A stretch of 64,000 nucleotides of DNA, from NCBI GenBank assembly GCA_019638015.1, contig JAHBUP010000001.1, forward strand, positions 1,520,424-1,584,423, given 5' to 3'. This DNA comes from Melioribacteraceae bacterium (GTDB lineage: Bacteria > Bacteroidota > Ignavibacteria > Ignavibacteriales > Melioribacteraceae). Under the pieces are notes generated by a model. That model searched no databases. It saw only the letters and a program-made list of their open reading frames with translations, and was not told the origin of the DNA. The number at the start of each line of letters is the position of its first letter. Within the stretch, counting starts at the first letter, position 1. Below are positions 8,526 to 17,542 of this stretch, in pieces. The position numbers were made by a program, and so were the translations under genes.

Positions 8526-9965
8526 ATGAGTCTTACTTGGCGGGAGAATAAGGTGCAGACTGAAAAAGTAGTTCCAAACATTGGTAACTTCATCAAATCT
8601 CTTAGAGATGTAGGTTATTCATTTGAGATTGCGGTTGCAGATATTATTGATAATTGTATAAGTGCATCAGCATCAAAAGTTAAAATTTATACTGTTGCTG
8701 AACCAGAGATTATTCTTGCAATACTTGATAATGGTTTGGGAATGACAAATACGGAGCTTGTTGAAGCGATGCGATTAGCGACTAAAAACCCTGAAGACAA
8801 GAGAGAAAAAAATGATTTAGGAAGATTTGGGATCGGTTTGAAGACTGCATCATTTTCGCAATGTAAAAGACTCACGGTGATATCTAAGAAAGAAAACAAA
8901 ATATCAGCTAAACAATGGGATATTGATTTCATTTCTAAGAGGAATGAATGGCTTCTAATTTCAATAAATAATTTTGAGTATTTGCCATTGTATGATGAAT
9001 TGAAAACCCAATCAAATGGAACACTAGTTGTATGGGAGAATTTAGATCGGTTTCAAAAACAGAACTATTCTGATAACATTGATAGATTACGGAAACACTT
9101 AGCACTTGTGTTCCACAGATTTTTGGATGGGTCGGCGGTATTTAAAAGGTTAGAGCTTCTAATAAATGATAATCCAGTAAAACCTTTCAATCCTTTTAAT
9201 AGTGAACATCCAGCGACTCAATGTCTTGCAGAAGAGAAAATCAAGCTATTTGATTCGGAAGTAACTGTTGTCCCTTTTATTCTCCCACATCATTCAAAAA
9301 TATCGCAACAGGAATATGAACAATATTCAACTGAAGAAGGTTATACAAAGTCTCAAGGATTTTATCTTTATCGGGCAAATCGTTTGCTTATTTATGGAAC
9401 CTGGTGGGGCATGCATAAAGCTGTTGATGCTCATAAATTAGTCAGAGTAAAGATAGATATACCTAACAGTAATGATCATTTATGGGGAATTGATATTAAA
9501 AAATCTGCAGCAGTACCAGTAAATGAAATTAGAAATGATCTGAAAAGAATTATTAAACTGATTACAGAAAAAGGCTCAAGACCTTTTACTGGACGTGGGA
9601 AAAAAATAAAAGATAATGCTGTAAATAGATTCTGGCACTTGATTCCTTTTAATGGTGATTTCCGCTTCATATTAAATCTTGCGCATCCTTTATATGACAG
9701 GCTGATTTCCGGATTATCTCAGGATAATTTAGAAAAGCTGGAAATATACTTAAAAGGTTTGCAGGCTTATCTTCCACTTGAAGCTATACAGGCTCAGCTT
9801 CAGCAGAACCCTCATCAGATAAAGCAGGAAACAATTTTAACCAAGCAGGATCTTGAAAATCTTGTTTTAAAATTAAAATCGGCAGGTTTTGGTCAAGATT
9901 ACATCGAAAGCCTATTAAAAACAGAAATTTTTAAGAATAATCAGGAGCTCCTAATTGATGAATAG
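8526..9965 (+). CDS. MORC-type GHKL ATPase
   Basis: A 479-residue protein whose N-terminal third carries the Bergerat (GHKL) ATP-binding motifs: EIAVADIIDNCISASAS (~37-53), DNGLGM (~68-73) and GRFGIGLKTASFSQ (~99-112). It resembles the prokaryotic MORC-like ATPases found in restriction-like operons with Z1 helicases. Known family behaviour: ATP-driven clamp closure on DNA. It is the first gene of a four-gene set (GHKL, Z1, DUF4420, AIPR) joined by overlaps or short gaps. It probably acts as the DNA-loading or sensing component. Confidence 0.85.
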   Translation: MSLTWRENKVQTEKVVPNIGNFIKSLRDVGYSFEIAVADIIDNCISASASKVKIYTVAEPEIILAILDNGLGMTNTELVEAMRLATKNPEDKREKNDLGRFGIGLKTASFSQCKRLTVISKKENKISAKQWDIDFISKRNEWLLISINNFEYLPLYDELKTQSNGTLVVWENLDRFQKQNYSDNIDRLRKHLALVFHRFLDGSAVFKRLELLINDNPVKPFNPFNSEHPATQCLAEEKIKLFDSEVTVVPFILPHHSKISQQEYEQYSTEEGYTKSQGFYLYRANRLLIYGTWWGMHKAVDAHKLVRVKIDIPNSNDHLWGIDIKKSAAVPVNEIRNDLKRIIKLITEKGSRPFTGRGKKIKDNAVNRFWHLIPFNGDFRFILNLAHPLYDRLISGLSQDNLEKLEIYLKGLQAYLPLEAIQAQLQQNPHQIKQETILTKQDLENLVLKLKSAGFGQDYIESLLKTEIFKNNQELLIDE

Positions 9966-12573
9966 CTATCAGGTTTTAAAGGAGTATGTATTTAGCAAGT
10001 TGTCAAAAATACAGCAGCAAAAAGGTTTTTTAGAATCAGATGATATTTTAAATGAAATTGTTGCTCTGAAAAAACTTATAAGTATTCAATCCGTCGCTCA
10101 GCTGGTTTTCGGCTGGAATGTCTTTTTGGAGGGCGAAGAAGATTGGACTCGAATTAAAAGAGAACTGGAAACTCATTTTGATGTGAAAATGGATTTTGGA
10201 AGTTTGATACAAGGTGCGGAGCAACAGCAAAGAGATACAACTTGGTGGACTGGTGTACAGAAGCAGAGGTGTGAGAACTATTATTGGGAACGATATAAAA
10301 AATTTATGTATAATTCATTTCCACCCGAAGTTGTTAAAGTAATTGATACAGATACTGATGTAGTTATGAATAATATTGAAAACCCGCAAATAGAAACTTT
10401 TTCTCGATATGGAATGGTTGTCGGACATGTGCAGGCGGGTAAAACAGCAAATTATTCAGGGCTGGTTTGTAAAGCGGTCGATTCAGGATACAAATTTATA
10501 GTTGTAATTGCAGGCGGCATTAATAATCTTAGAAATCAGACTCAGGAGAGACTCATAGAATCTTTTGTAGGGATTAATAAGGGCCGGCAGGTTGGAGCAG
10601 GAGTAGGTAATTCTAGCAGGGAAAGACTCCCAATAAGTCTGACAACAGTGGAAAGAGATTTCAACAAAAGTGATGCTGACAGGAATTCTCAAGGCTTGAA
10701 CTTTGACAATATAAATGTCCCGATTTTGCTCGTTATTAAAAAGAATACAAAAACGCTCGGAAATGTTATTTCTTGGCTTGAAAATCAGTATAGTAACAGA
10801 ATTAATCATGCTATGCTTTTGATTGATGATGAATCAGATTATGCTTCTATCAATACAAGAGAAGAGGATGATCCATCTATTATAAATAGAAAAATAAGAA
10901 TACTCTTAAACTTATTTAATAAAAGTGCATATGTAGCTTACACAGCAACTCCCTATGCCAATATATTTATAGATCATGAAGCAGGAACTGGCGATATCGG
11001 AAGAGATCTTTTCCCCAAAGATTTTATTTACGCATTAGATGCTCCGTCTAATTATTTCGGGGCCCGGAAAATATTTTTAGACAATGAAAGCCGGCATCTT
11101 GTTGCTATTGAAGACCATCTAGATAATATCCCTAGCAATCATAAAAAGGATTTTCAACTGCAATCGCTTCCTGGAAGTTTATATGATGCAGTAAGATTAT
11201 TCATTTTAAACGTGGGAATCCGGGCACTGAGAGGACAGCAAAACAAGCATAATAGCATGCTGATCCATATCACACGTTTCACAAGTGTGCATATAAAGAC
11301 AGCAATGCATGTAGAGTCTTACTTGTCGCGGATCAAAAAAAATATAATAGCTTATGGAAAACTCCAAAATTCAGAAAAACATAGCCGACATATTGTTGAT
11401 TTAAAAAACACACTTGAAACCCATCACCCGGATATTGAATTCTCGTGGACTGAAATCATCAATAGTATATGCTTGTTGGCAGACACACTTGTTGTTAGAG
11501 AAGTACACCAAAGTTCTAAAATACCTCTTGAATACAGAAAAGATGTACCTACTAATGCAATTGTTATTGGGGGTACAAGCCTATCAAGAGGTTTTACACT
11601 TGAAGGCCTAAATGTAAGTTACTTTCTACGTAATACAGTTTTTTACGATACTCTTATGCAGATGGGGCGTTGGTTTGGTTATAGAGATGGATATGAAGAT
11701 TTATGCCGAGTCTATTTACCTCCAACAATGATTGATAATTTTGGTTATATCATTGATGCAACGGAAGATTTGATTAAAGACTTTAAGATCATGGCTGAAG
11801 CTAAACGAACACCGAATGATTTCGGGTTAGCTGTTAAACAGCATCCAGATAGTATTTTGCAGGTTACTGCTAGAAATAAGCAAAAAAATGTGCAGACATT
11901 TGTATTTAGTATGAAACTTGACGGGAAAGCTAAAGAGACCAGCTGGCTTCCTGAAGGTATAGAAAGCAGAGAAGCGAATATTCAGGCAATCAAGAATGTT
12001 GTGACAGAATTAGGCGTAAATAAAGGAAGTGATATTGAGAAGAGTATCCTGTGGCGTAGAGTTGATAAAAATATTATTCTTAAATTTTTAGATAGCTTTC
12101 AGTTATTTCAAAATGATCGGCTGGGGATTACGGCAAAAATGCCAATCGAATTCGTAAAAAAATATGCGCAAAAGAGAGACGCAGAATGGGATGTCGCTTT
12201 ATTTAGCGGATCTGGGGATGAATTTAATGAAATACCCGGTATAAGAATAAAGAAGGAGCAGAGACAGTTAGAGTGTCGTGCTGGATATTATGAAATTAAA
12301 AACAGGCAGGTGTCTTCAGGAAATTCTGAATCGATTGCTCTTGACCCTGAATTGCGCAAAAAATTAGGAAGCAATAGAAATGAAATCAGAAAGGAATTAA
12401 AAAACCCTCTATTAATGTTGCATGTACTTGAGACGGAACCAGATAAAAATTTGGCGGCATTCGGGGTCAGTTTTCCAGGAAATGTTTTAAGTGAAGATGA
12501 AACAATTAATCTTACAATAAATACAGTTTATTATCAAAATTTACTTGTTGAAGACGAGGATTCAGATGACTGA
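9958..12573 (+). CDS. Z1-domain superfamily II helicase-like ATPase
   Basis: An 871-residue protein from ATG 9958, overlapping the GHKL stop by eight bases. Walker A is GHVQAGKTANYSG at ~155-167 and the Walker B/DE box is LLIDDESDYASI at ~286. The helicase C-terminal region includes VIGGTSLSRGFTLEGL and QMGRWFGYRDGYEDL (~535-580). Together these define the Z1 family (PF10593), known from MORC-type restriction-like systems. It is predicted to be the DNA motor of the module. Confidence 0.9.
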   Translation: MNSYQVLKEYVFSKLSKIQQQKGFLESDDILNEIVALKKLISIQSVAQLVFGWNVFLEGEEDWTRIKRELETHFDVKMDFGSLIQGAEQQQRDTTWWTGVQKQRCENYYWERYKKFMYNSFPPEVVKVIDTDTDVVMNNIENPQIETFSRYGMVVGHVQAGKTANYSGLVCKAVDSGYKFIVVIAGGINNLRNQTQERLIESFVGINKGRQVGAGVGNSSRERLPISLTTVERDFNKSDADRNSQGLNFDNINVPILLVIKKNTKTLGNVISWLENQYSNRINHAMLLIDDESDYASINTREEDDPSIINRKIRILLNLFNKSAYVAYTATPYANIFIDHEAGTGDIGRDLFPKDFIYALDAPSNYFGARKIFLDNESRHLVAIEDHLDNIPSNHKKDFQLQSLPGSLYDAVRLFILNVGIRALRGQQNKHNSMLIHITRFTSVHIKTAMHVESYLSRIKKNIIAYGKLQNSEKHSRHIVDLKNTLETHHPDIEFSWTEIINSICLLADTLVVREVHQSSKIPLEYRKDVPTNAIVIGGTSLSRGFTLEGLNVSYFLRNTVFYDTLMQMGRWFGYRDGYEDLCRVYLPPTMIDNFGYIIDATEDLIKDFKIMAEAKRTPNDFGLAVKQHPDSILQVTARNKQKNVQTFVFSMKLDGKAKETSWLPEGIESREANIQAIKNVVTELGVNKGSDIEKSILWRRVDKNIILKFLDSFQLFQNDRLGITAKMPIEFVKKYAQKRDAEWDVALFSGSGDEFNEIPGIRIKKEQRQLECRAGYYEIKNRQVSSGNSESIALDPELRKKLGSNRNEIRKELKNPLLMLHVLETEPDKNLAAFGVSFPGNVLSEDETINLTINTVYYQNLLVEDEDSDD

Positions 12574-13513
12574 TAAAACAAGAAATCCATGGGAAAATAT
12601 GACCGATTCTACAAGGAGAAGGGTGGATTCTGAAACTAAACACAATATCTTCTGGATAACGGATATGTATGGCAAATATGGATTTTGCCTTTATACAGAC
12701 AAATTGTTTTCTAATTCTACTGCTTTGGGAACCCTGAAAGGGATTAATATTATTAAAAAGAATTCGACTAATCGAGGTGAATTATTCTTAATTCTCAATA
12801 GGAAAGAGGATTGGCAGATCTTTAATACACTTTGCGAGGATCTTATTGCGGTTGCACATAGATTTGAAAATGATGAAAAAATGATAAGCGCAGTAGAAGT
12901 AAGACTGCAGCGCTGGCAGGAATTATTGAAGAAAAATCGTGAAAAAGAGCTGACTGTTGAATTACAGATGGGGTTATTCACTGAACTTTTAACGCTAAGA
13001 GATATTGTCGCAAAAAAATACGGTATGAAGAATGCCGTCCTGTCTTGGGTTGGTCCTGAGGGTGATAAACAAGATTTCTTACTGGAAGATGCTGCTATTG
13101 AAGTAAAATCTCACCGGACTTCAAAAGGCCCAATAGCCCATATCTCATCCCCTAATCAATTAAGTTGCGAGAAGATCCCGCTTTATCTGATTTCGTATGG
13201 ACTGACTCAAGTTGAAAATGGATTAACGGTTGAGGATATTGCTACAAGTATACGGCTGAACTTAGAAGAAGATGCTATTGAATCAGTGGAACTGTTTGAA
13301 GCAAAGTTGTCTGATTATGGATATACGCCTGAATTTATCAATGAACCGCTGAGCAGATTTCTTGTGGATTTCAGAAGAATTTATACTGTAACACCCGATT
13401 TCCCGAAAATTCCGCTAGATCTTATTAAGAGCCAAATCGTAACATTAAAATATTCAATAGATTTATCAAAATGCAGTGAATATGAAGTTGAAGTAAGCAA
13501 TATTTTTTCATAA
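12566..13513 (+). CDS. PD-(D/E)XK motif protein (DUF4420)
   Basis: A 315-residue protein from ATG 12566, which overlaps the Z1 stop by eight bases and has GAGGA upstream. Residues ~160-190 read WVGPEGDKQDFLLEDAAIEV and then KSHRTSKGPIAHISS, giving the D...ExK core of DUF4420 restriction-endonuclease-fold proteins. This family is the usual third gene after Z1 in such operons. It is predicted to be the cutting subunit. Confidence 0.85.
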   Translation: MTDKTRNPWENMTDSTRRRVDSETKHNIFWITDMYGKYGFCLYTDKLFSNSTALGTLKGINIIKKNSTNRGELFLILNRKEDWQIFNTLCEDLIAVAHRFENDEKMISAVEVRLQRWQELLKKNREKELTVELQMGLFTELLTLRDIVAKKYGMKNAVLSWVGPEGDKQDFLLEDAAIEVKSHRTSKGPIAHISSPNQLSCEKIPLYLISYGLTQVENGLTVEDIATSIRLNLEEDAIESVELFEAKLSDYGYTPEFINEPLSRFLVDFRRIYTVTPDFPKIPLDLIKSQIVTLKYSIDLSKCSEYEVEVSNIFS

Positions 13514-13525
13514 ATAATCGTGACT

Positions 13526-15559
13526 ATGATATCTTTAGAAGAATTTCATCAGGATTTTCTGCAGTCTATATTTTCTGATGCAGAGAGCAGAGGATTAATG
13601 AAGCCACAGTCATTTTTTGAAAATGTCTGTGAAGAACTTACAAATATCGGAGATCTTACAAATAATTATACTTCTGCTGAATATACTAAACGTGGTATGG
13701 AAGTTTATGGATATGACTATGATGAGGAACGTGGTGTATTGTCTCTTTTAGTTCATCAGTTCTTCCAAGAAGATGAGATACAAACATTAACACAGAGTAT
13801 TATTACGTCAAAATATAATCGTCTAAAATCTTTTCTGGGAAAATGTTTCAAAGGAATATATGATGAAATGGAGGAAACATCTGAGGCATATTCGATGGCT
13901 TATCATATATACCGTTATTATGAACAAGGGAAAATAAATAAGATAAGACTGATAATACTAACTGATGGAAAAGCTACACGAAATTTGTCAGAACTTGCCT
14001 CTGAAATCATTGGAGGAATTAAGGCAGAGCATCTAGTAGTGGATATTGAATATATTTATAAAATTTATTTATCTCAGCATATAGATGGTGACTTCTATGT
14101 GGATGTTGACCTGCCGTTTTTGGAAGCTGATACAGGCATGGACGAATATCAATCATATCTTGTCGTCATTCCAGGTGATTTTTTATACGAAATATATGAC
14201 AAATATGGCCAGAAGCTTTTAGAACAAAATGTCAGGACATTTTTACAGTTTAAGGGAAACGTCAATAAAGGAATAAGGAACACGATTGAATATAAACCGG
14301 AGATGTTTTTTGCTTACAATAACGGTATTACTGCAGTAGGTTCTGAAGTTCAGATAAGTCAAGGTAAAATAAAAAGAATTAAAAATTTCCAAATCGTAAA
14401 TGGCGGTCAGACGACTTCCGCTATTTATGCGGCAAAAAAAACATCAAAATTAGATATATCAAAAGTTGCAGTTCAGATGAAGTTATCGGTTGTAAAGGTA
14501 AGAGAAACTCAAAGTAATTTTGTCTCCAAAGTATCAGAATACGCCAATACTCAAAACAAGGTAAATAAATCTGATTTTTTCTCAAATAGTTCATTTCATA
14601 AAGATATGAAAAATTATTCAACTAGGATTTGGGTTTCAGCGGTCGGAGGCTCCCAGAAGAGGACTCATTGGTTTTATGAAAGAGTAAGGGGCGAGTATTT
14701 AAATGAACAAGCCTATCTGACGGTTGCTCAAAAAAGACAGTTCCAGATAGAAAATCCTAAGAATCAAGTGATTGATAAAACATTCCTTTCAAAAAGCGAA
14801 ATCGCGTGGCTACAGTGTCCCCATGTCGTGTCAAAGGGAGCTCAATATAGTTTTGTAGCGTTCGCCGAAGGTATTACAAACAAATTAGAGCAGGATAATC
14901 AAGCTATTACAGAGAATTATTTTAAGGAAGCTGTAGTTCATGTTATACTGTTTAGAGCTACAGAGAAAATTGTTTCAATGTCTGATTGGTATGATGGGGG
15001 ATATCGTGCACAAACCGTCGCATACACTGTTTCCTATTTATCTTTCATTATACAAAAAATGAGGAGACACTTAAACTTTAATATTATTTGGGAAGCACAA
15101 GAATTACCAAATCAGTTATGTAATTTGATCAAGGTTATATCGGCAAACGTTTATTTGAAACTTACTAATCCAATTTCTGGATACGCAAATATTGCCCAAT
15201 GGGCCAAAACTGCTAAGTGTTGGGAAGATATAAAAAGTATGGAATTGCAGCTAACCATAGACCGAAGTTTATTAATGGATAAGGAGGATAAAAAATATGT
15301 TGAAAGGGATGACAGGGAAAACAAAAAAATAGATTCTGGAATTGAAACCCAGATAAAAGTTATCAATACTTCCCGAAATACATGGAAAAGCATATATGAT
15401 TACTATCTTAAGTATGAAAAAGACCATAATCTGTCCTCCATGCAAATGGACATCCTCAAAAAAATGTCCCAAGGCCTATTGAGCTTACCTTCAGAGAAAC
15501 AATCAGCCGTATTATATAAGCTGTTAGAAGCTGCAAAAACTGAAGGAGTTGATCTTTAA
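13526..15559 (+). CDS. AIPR (abortive infection phage resistance) protein
   Basis: A 678-residue protein. Residues ~240-305 contain KGNVNKGIRNTIEYKPEMFF followed by AYNNGITAV and NFQIVNGGQTTSAIY, the signature of the AIPR family (PF10592), first linked to lactococcal abortive infection. ATG 13526 is chosen; a GTG six bases earlier is possible. It completes the GHKL-Z1-DUF4420-AIPR set, with a 12-base gap after DUF4420. Its exact biochemical role is not known. Confidence 0.88.
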   Translation: MISLEEFHQDFLQSIFSDAESRGLMKPQSFFENVCEELTNIGDLTNNYTSAEYTKRGMEVYGYDYDEERGVLSLLVHQFFQEDEIQTLTQSIITSKYNRLKSFLGKCFKGIYDEMEETSEAYSMAYHIYRYYEQGKINKIRLIILTDGKATRNLSELASEIIGGIKAEHLVVDIEYIYKIYLSQHIDGDFYVDVDLPFLEADTGMDEYQSYLVVIPGDFLYEIYDKYGQKLLEQNVRTFLQFKGNVNKGIRNTIEYKPEMFFAYNNGITAVGSEVQISQGKIKRIKNFQIVNGGQTTSAIYAAKKTSKLDISKVAVQMKLSVVKVRETQSNFVSKVSEYANTQNKVNKSDFFSNSSFHKDMKNYSTRIWVSAVGGSQKRTHWFYERVRGEYLNEQAYLTVAQKRQFQIENPKNQVIDKTFLSKSEIAWLQCPHVVSKGAQYSFVAFAEGITNKLEQDNQAITENYFKEAVVHVILFRATEKIVSMSDWYDGGYRAQTVAYTVSYLSFIIQKMRRHLNFNIIWEAQELPNQLCNLIKVISANVYLKLTNPISGYANIAQWAKTAKCWEDIKSMELQLTIDRSLLMDKEDKKYVERDDRENKKIDSGIETQIKVINTSRNTWKSIYDYYLKYEKDHNLSSMQMDILKKMSQGLLSLPSEKQSAVLYKLLEAAKTEGVDL

Positions 15560-16062
15560 TATTCCAAAATCCATAAGTTGATTTGCCTTAATATCATTTT
15601 GTGCTGTTTTTAATTTTGAAATTATCGCTAGACCTATAAACGAAATACTGAATATTTAATAACAATATTAAGAAGTAAATGAAGAAAAGAATATCACAAA
15701 TTCATGCAGAGGGTATTTCTTGAAGAGAATGAATATGTTGAGCAGATCAAAATATACTCTTAAGATATTATATGGAAAAAATTTGGACGGGAATTTCACT
15801 ACATAAACTCAAACTATATCATAAAACTAAATCATGTTGCATAAGGCGAATTAAATTTCGGAATAATATTTTTTCCAAGAAATAAATATTTGATTAAACA
15901 AAAAAACAATATACATGCTTAATTAACAGTCAATTCATGCTTATAGGATATACCTAAATGAGAATTACGGATTGTCAATTGTATTTTGTAGTTCATGAAA
16001 TAAGTCTGTAATCGTGATTTAAATTGCTTCTTATAAGATTACCATAATTATGTGCCTATAAG
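15560..16062. other. Gene-free gap within the defence block
   Basis: About 500 AT-rich bases with no ORF longer than about 30 codons that I would defend. It separates the MORC module from the Vsr/methyltransferase/McrBC module and presumably holds the latter's promoter. I see no clear terminator hairpin, palindromic operator copy or insertion-sequence end in it. Confidence 0.5.
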
Positions 16063-16470
16063 ATGGATACTATATCAAAAGAAAAACGCAGCCACAACAT
16101 GGCTGCGATAAAAGCGAAGAATACAAAGCCTGAAATTATTGTGCGGAAATATCTACACGCTCAGGGTTTTAGATTCAGAATTCATAGGAATGATTTGCCG
16201 GGAAAACCTGATATTGTCCTTTCAAAATATAAAGTAATTATATTTGTACATGGCTGTTTCTGGCATCAGCATAAAGGATGCAAAAGATCAAACATTCCTA
16301 AATCAAATAATATTTACTGGGTTCCAAAACTTGTGAATAATGTTTATCGGGACAAAGAAAATATAAAATTACTTAAAAAAAACGGCTGGGAAATTATTGT
16401 TATTTGGGAATGTGAAATTAAAAAAAATAGGATGGAAGCAAAGCTGAGGAAAATTACGAATGAAAGATAA
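16063..16470 (+). CDS. vsr: Very short patch repair endonuclease (Vsr)
   Basis: A 135-residue protein, full length for the family. It opens with KEKRSHNMAAIKAKNTKPE, has the catalytic-region aspartate in GKPDIVLSKYK (~50) and the zinc-site region FVHGCFWHQHKGC (~63-75). Vsr nicks at T:G mismatches made by deamination of 5-methylcytosine and is normally coupled to a C5 methyltransferase. It overlaps the methyltransferase gene by 11 bases, so the pairing is direct. Confidence 0.95.
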   Translation: MDTISKEKRSHNMAAIKAKNTKPEIIVRKYLHAQGFRFRIHRNDLPGKPDIVLSKYKVIIFVHGCFWHQHKGCKRSNIPKSNNIYWVPKLVNNVYRDKENIKLLKKNGWEIIVIWECEIKKNRMEAKLRKITNER

Positions 16471-17482
16471 ATTTACTGTTGGAAGTCTTTTCGCAGGAAT
16501 CGGCGGAATATGTCTAGCTTTTAAGCAGGCAGGGGCACAGATTAGCTGGGCGAACGAGTATGATTCCAAGGCTTGTGCAACATATAGGGAAAATTTTCCA
16601 GATACAAATCTCTTTGAAGAGGATGTAGTCAATCTGCATTCAAAGAAACTTAAAAAAATTGATATTATTACTGCAGGTTTTCCTTGTCAGGCTTTTTCTA
16701 TTGCTGGTTATAGGGAAGGATTTAAAGACAAAAAAGGCCGGGGAAATCTTTTTTTTGACGTTGCAAAACTTATCGAGAAGTTAAAACCCAAAGCATATTT
16801 TTTGGAAAATGTAAAAAATTTAGCAGGCCACGATTCTGGGCGCACACTAAAAATAATACGAGACACACTTAAAAAAGATCTAAAGTATTCCTTTATTCCA
16901 TTCATATTAAATTCAAAAGATTACGGAAATATTCCGCAAACAAGAGAACGAATATATATAGTCGGTTTTAGAAATGAATCAGAATATGAGATTGATGATC
17001 TAAATAGAGACTATGATAACAACAAGATTTGCACTTGGAATTTTCAAATACCTGATCCTATAAAACTTACAAAAAAGATTCATGATTTAATTCAGCATGA
17101 TTCCGTTCCGGAGAACTTTTATTATCAAGAAAAACATATTTATTATAATCAGCTCAAACGTGAAATAAATAATAAAAATACTGTTTATCAGTGGAGAAGG
17201 GTATATGTAAGAGAGAATAAAAACAATATTTGTCCTACACTTACTGCTAACATGGGGACTGGCGGACACAATGTCCCTTTAATTATAGACAACTTTGGAA
17301 TTCGAAAGCTAACTCCTAAAGAATGTCTAAATTTTCAAGGATTTCCTGAAGATTATAACTTCCCCGAAGATCTTGCACTTTCACATTGTTATAAACAAGC
17401 TGGTAATTCAGTGGTTGTACCTGTTGTAAAAAGAATTGCGGATGAAATTATTAGAGTATTTAAAGCAAAGTATTTTTTATAA
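16460..17482 (+). CDS. DNA (cytosine-5) methyltransferase
   Basis: A 340-residue complete C5 methyltransferase. Motif I is GSLFAGIGGICLAF (~8-21), motif IV is GFPCQAFSIAGYREGF with the catalytic Cys (~74), motif VI is FLENVKNL (~114), motif VIII is QTRERIYIVGF (~158) and motif X is QAGNSVVVPVVKRIA (~311). The target-recognition region is between about 190 and 280; the sequence specificity cannot be read. It lies between vsr and the McrB-like gene and is the only intact DNA methyltransferase in the window, so it must protect against any modification-dependent restriction here. Confidence 0.95.
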   Translation: MKDKFTVGSLFAGIGGICLAFKQAGAQISWANEYDSKACATYRENFPDTNLFEEDVVNLHSKKLKKIDIITAGFPCQAFSIAGYREGFKDKKGRGNLFFDVAKLIEKLKPKAYFLENVKNLAGHDSGRTLKIIRDTLKKDLKYSFIPFILNSKDYGNIPQTRERIYIVGFRNESEYEIDDLNRDYDNNKICTWNFQIPDPIKLTKKIHDLIQHDSVPENFYYQEKHIYYNQLKREINNKNTVYQWRRVYVRENKNNICPTLTANMGTGGHNVPLIIDNFGIRKLTPKECLNFQGFPEDYNFPEDLALSHCYKQAGNSVVVPVVKRIADEIIRVFKAKYFL

Positions 17483-17542
17483 AATACTGCAGCTATTAGT
17501 TTTTTTAATATCTCAATTCCGTTAGAAGATGAGGAGTTAAAA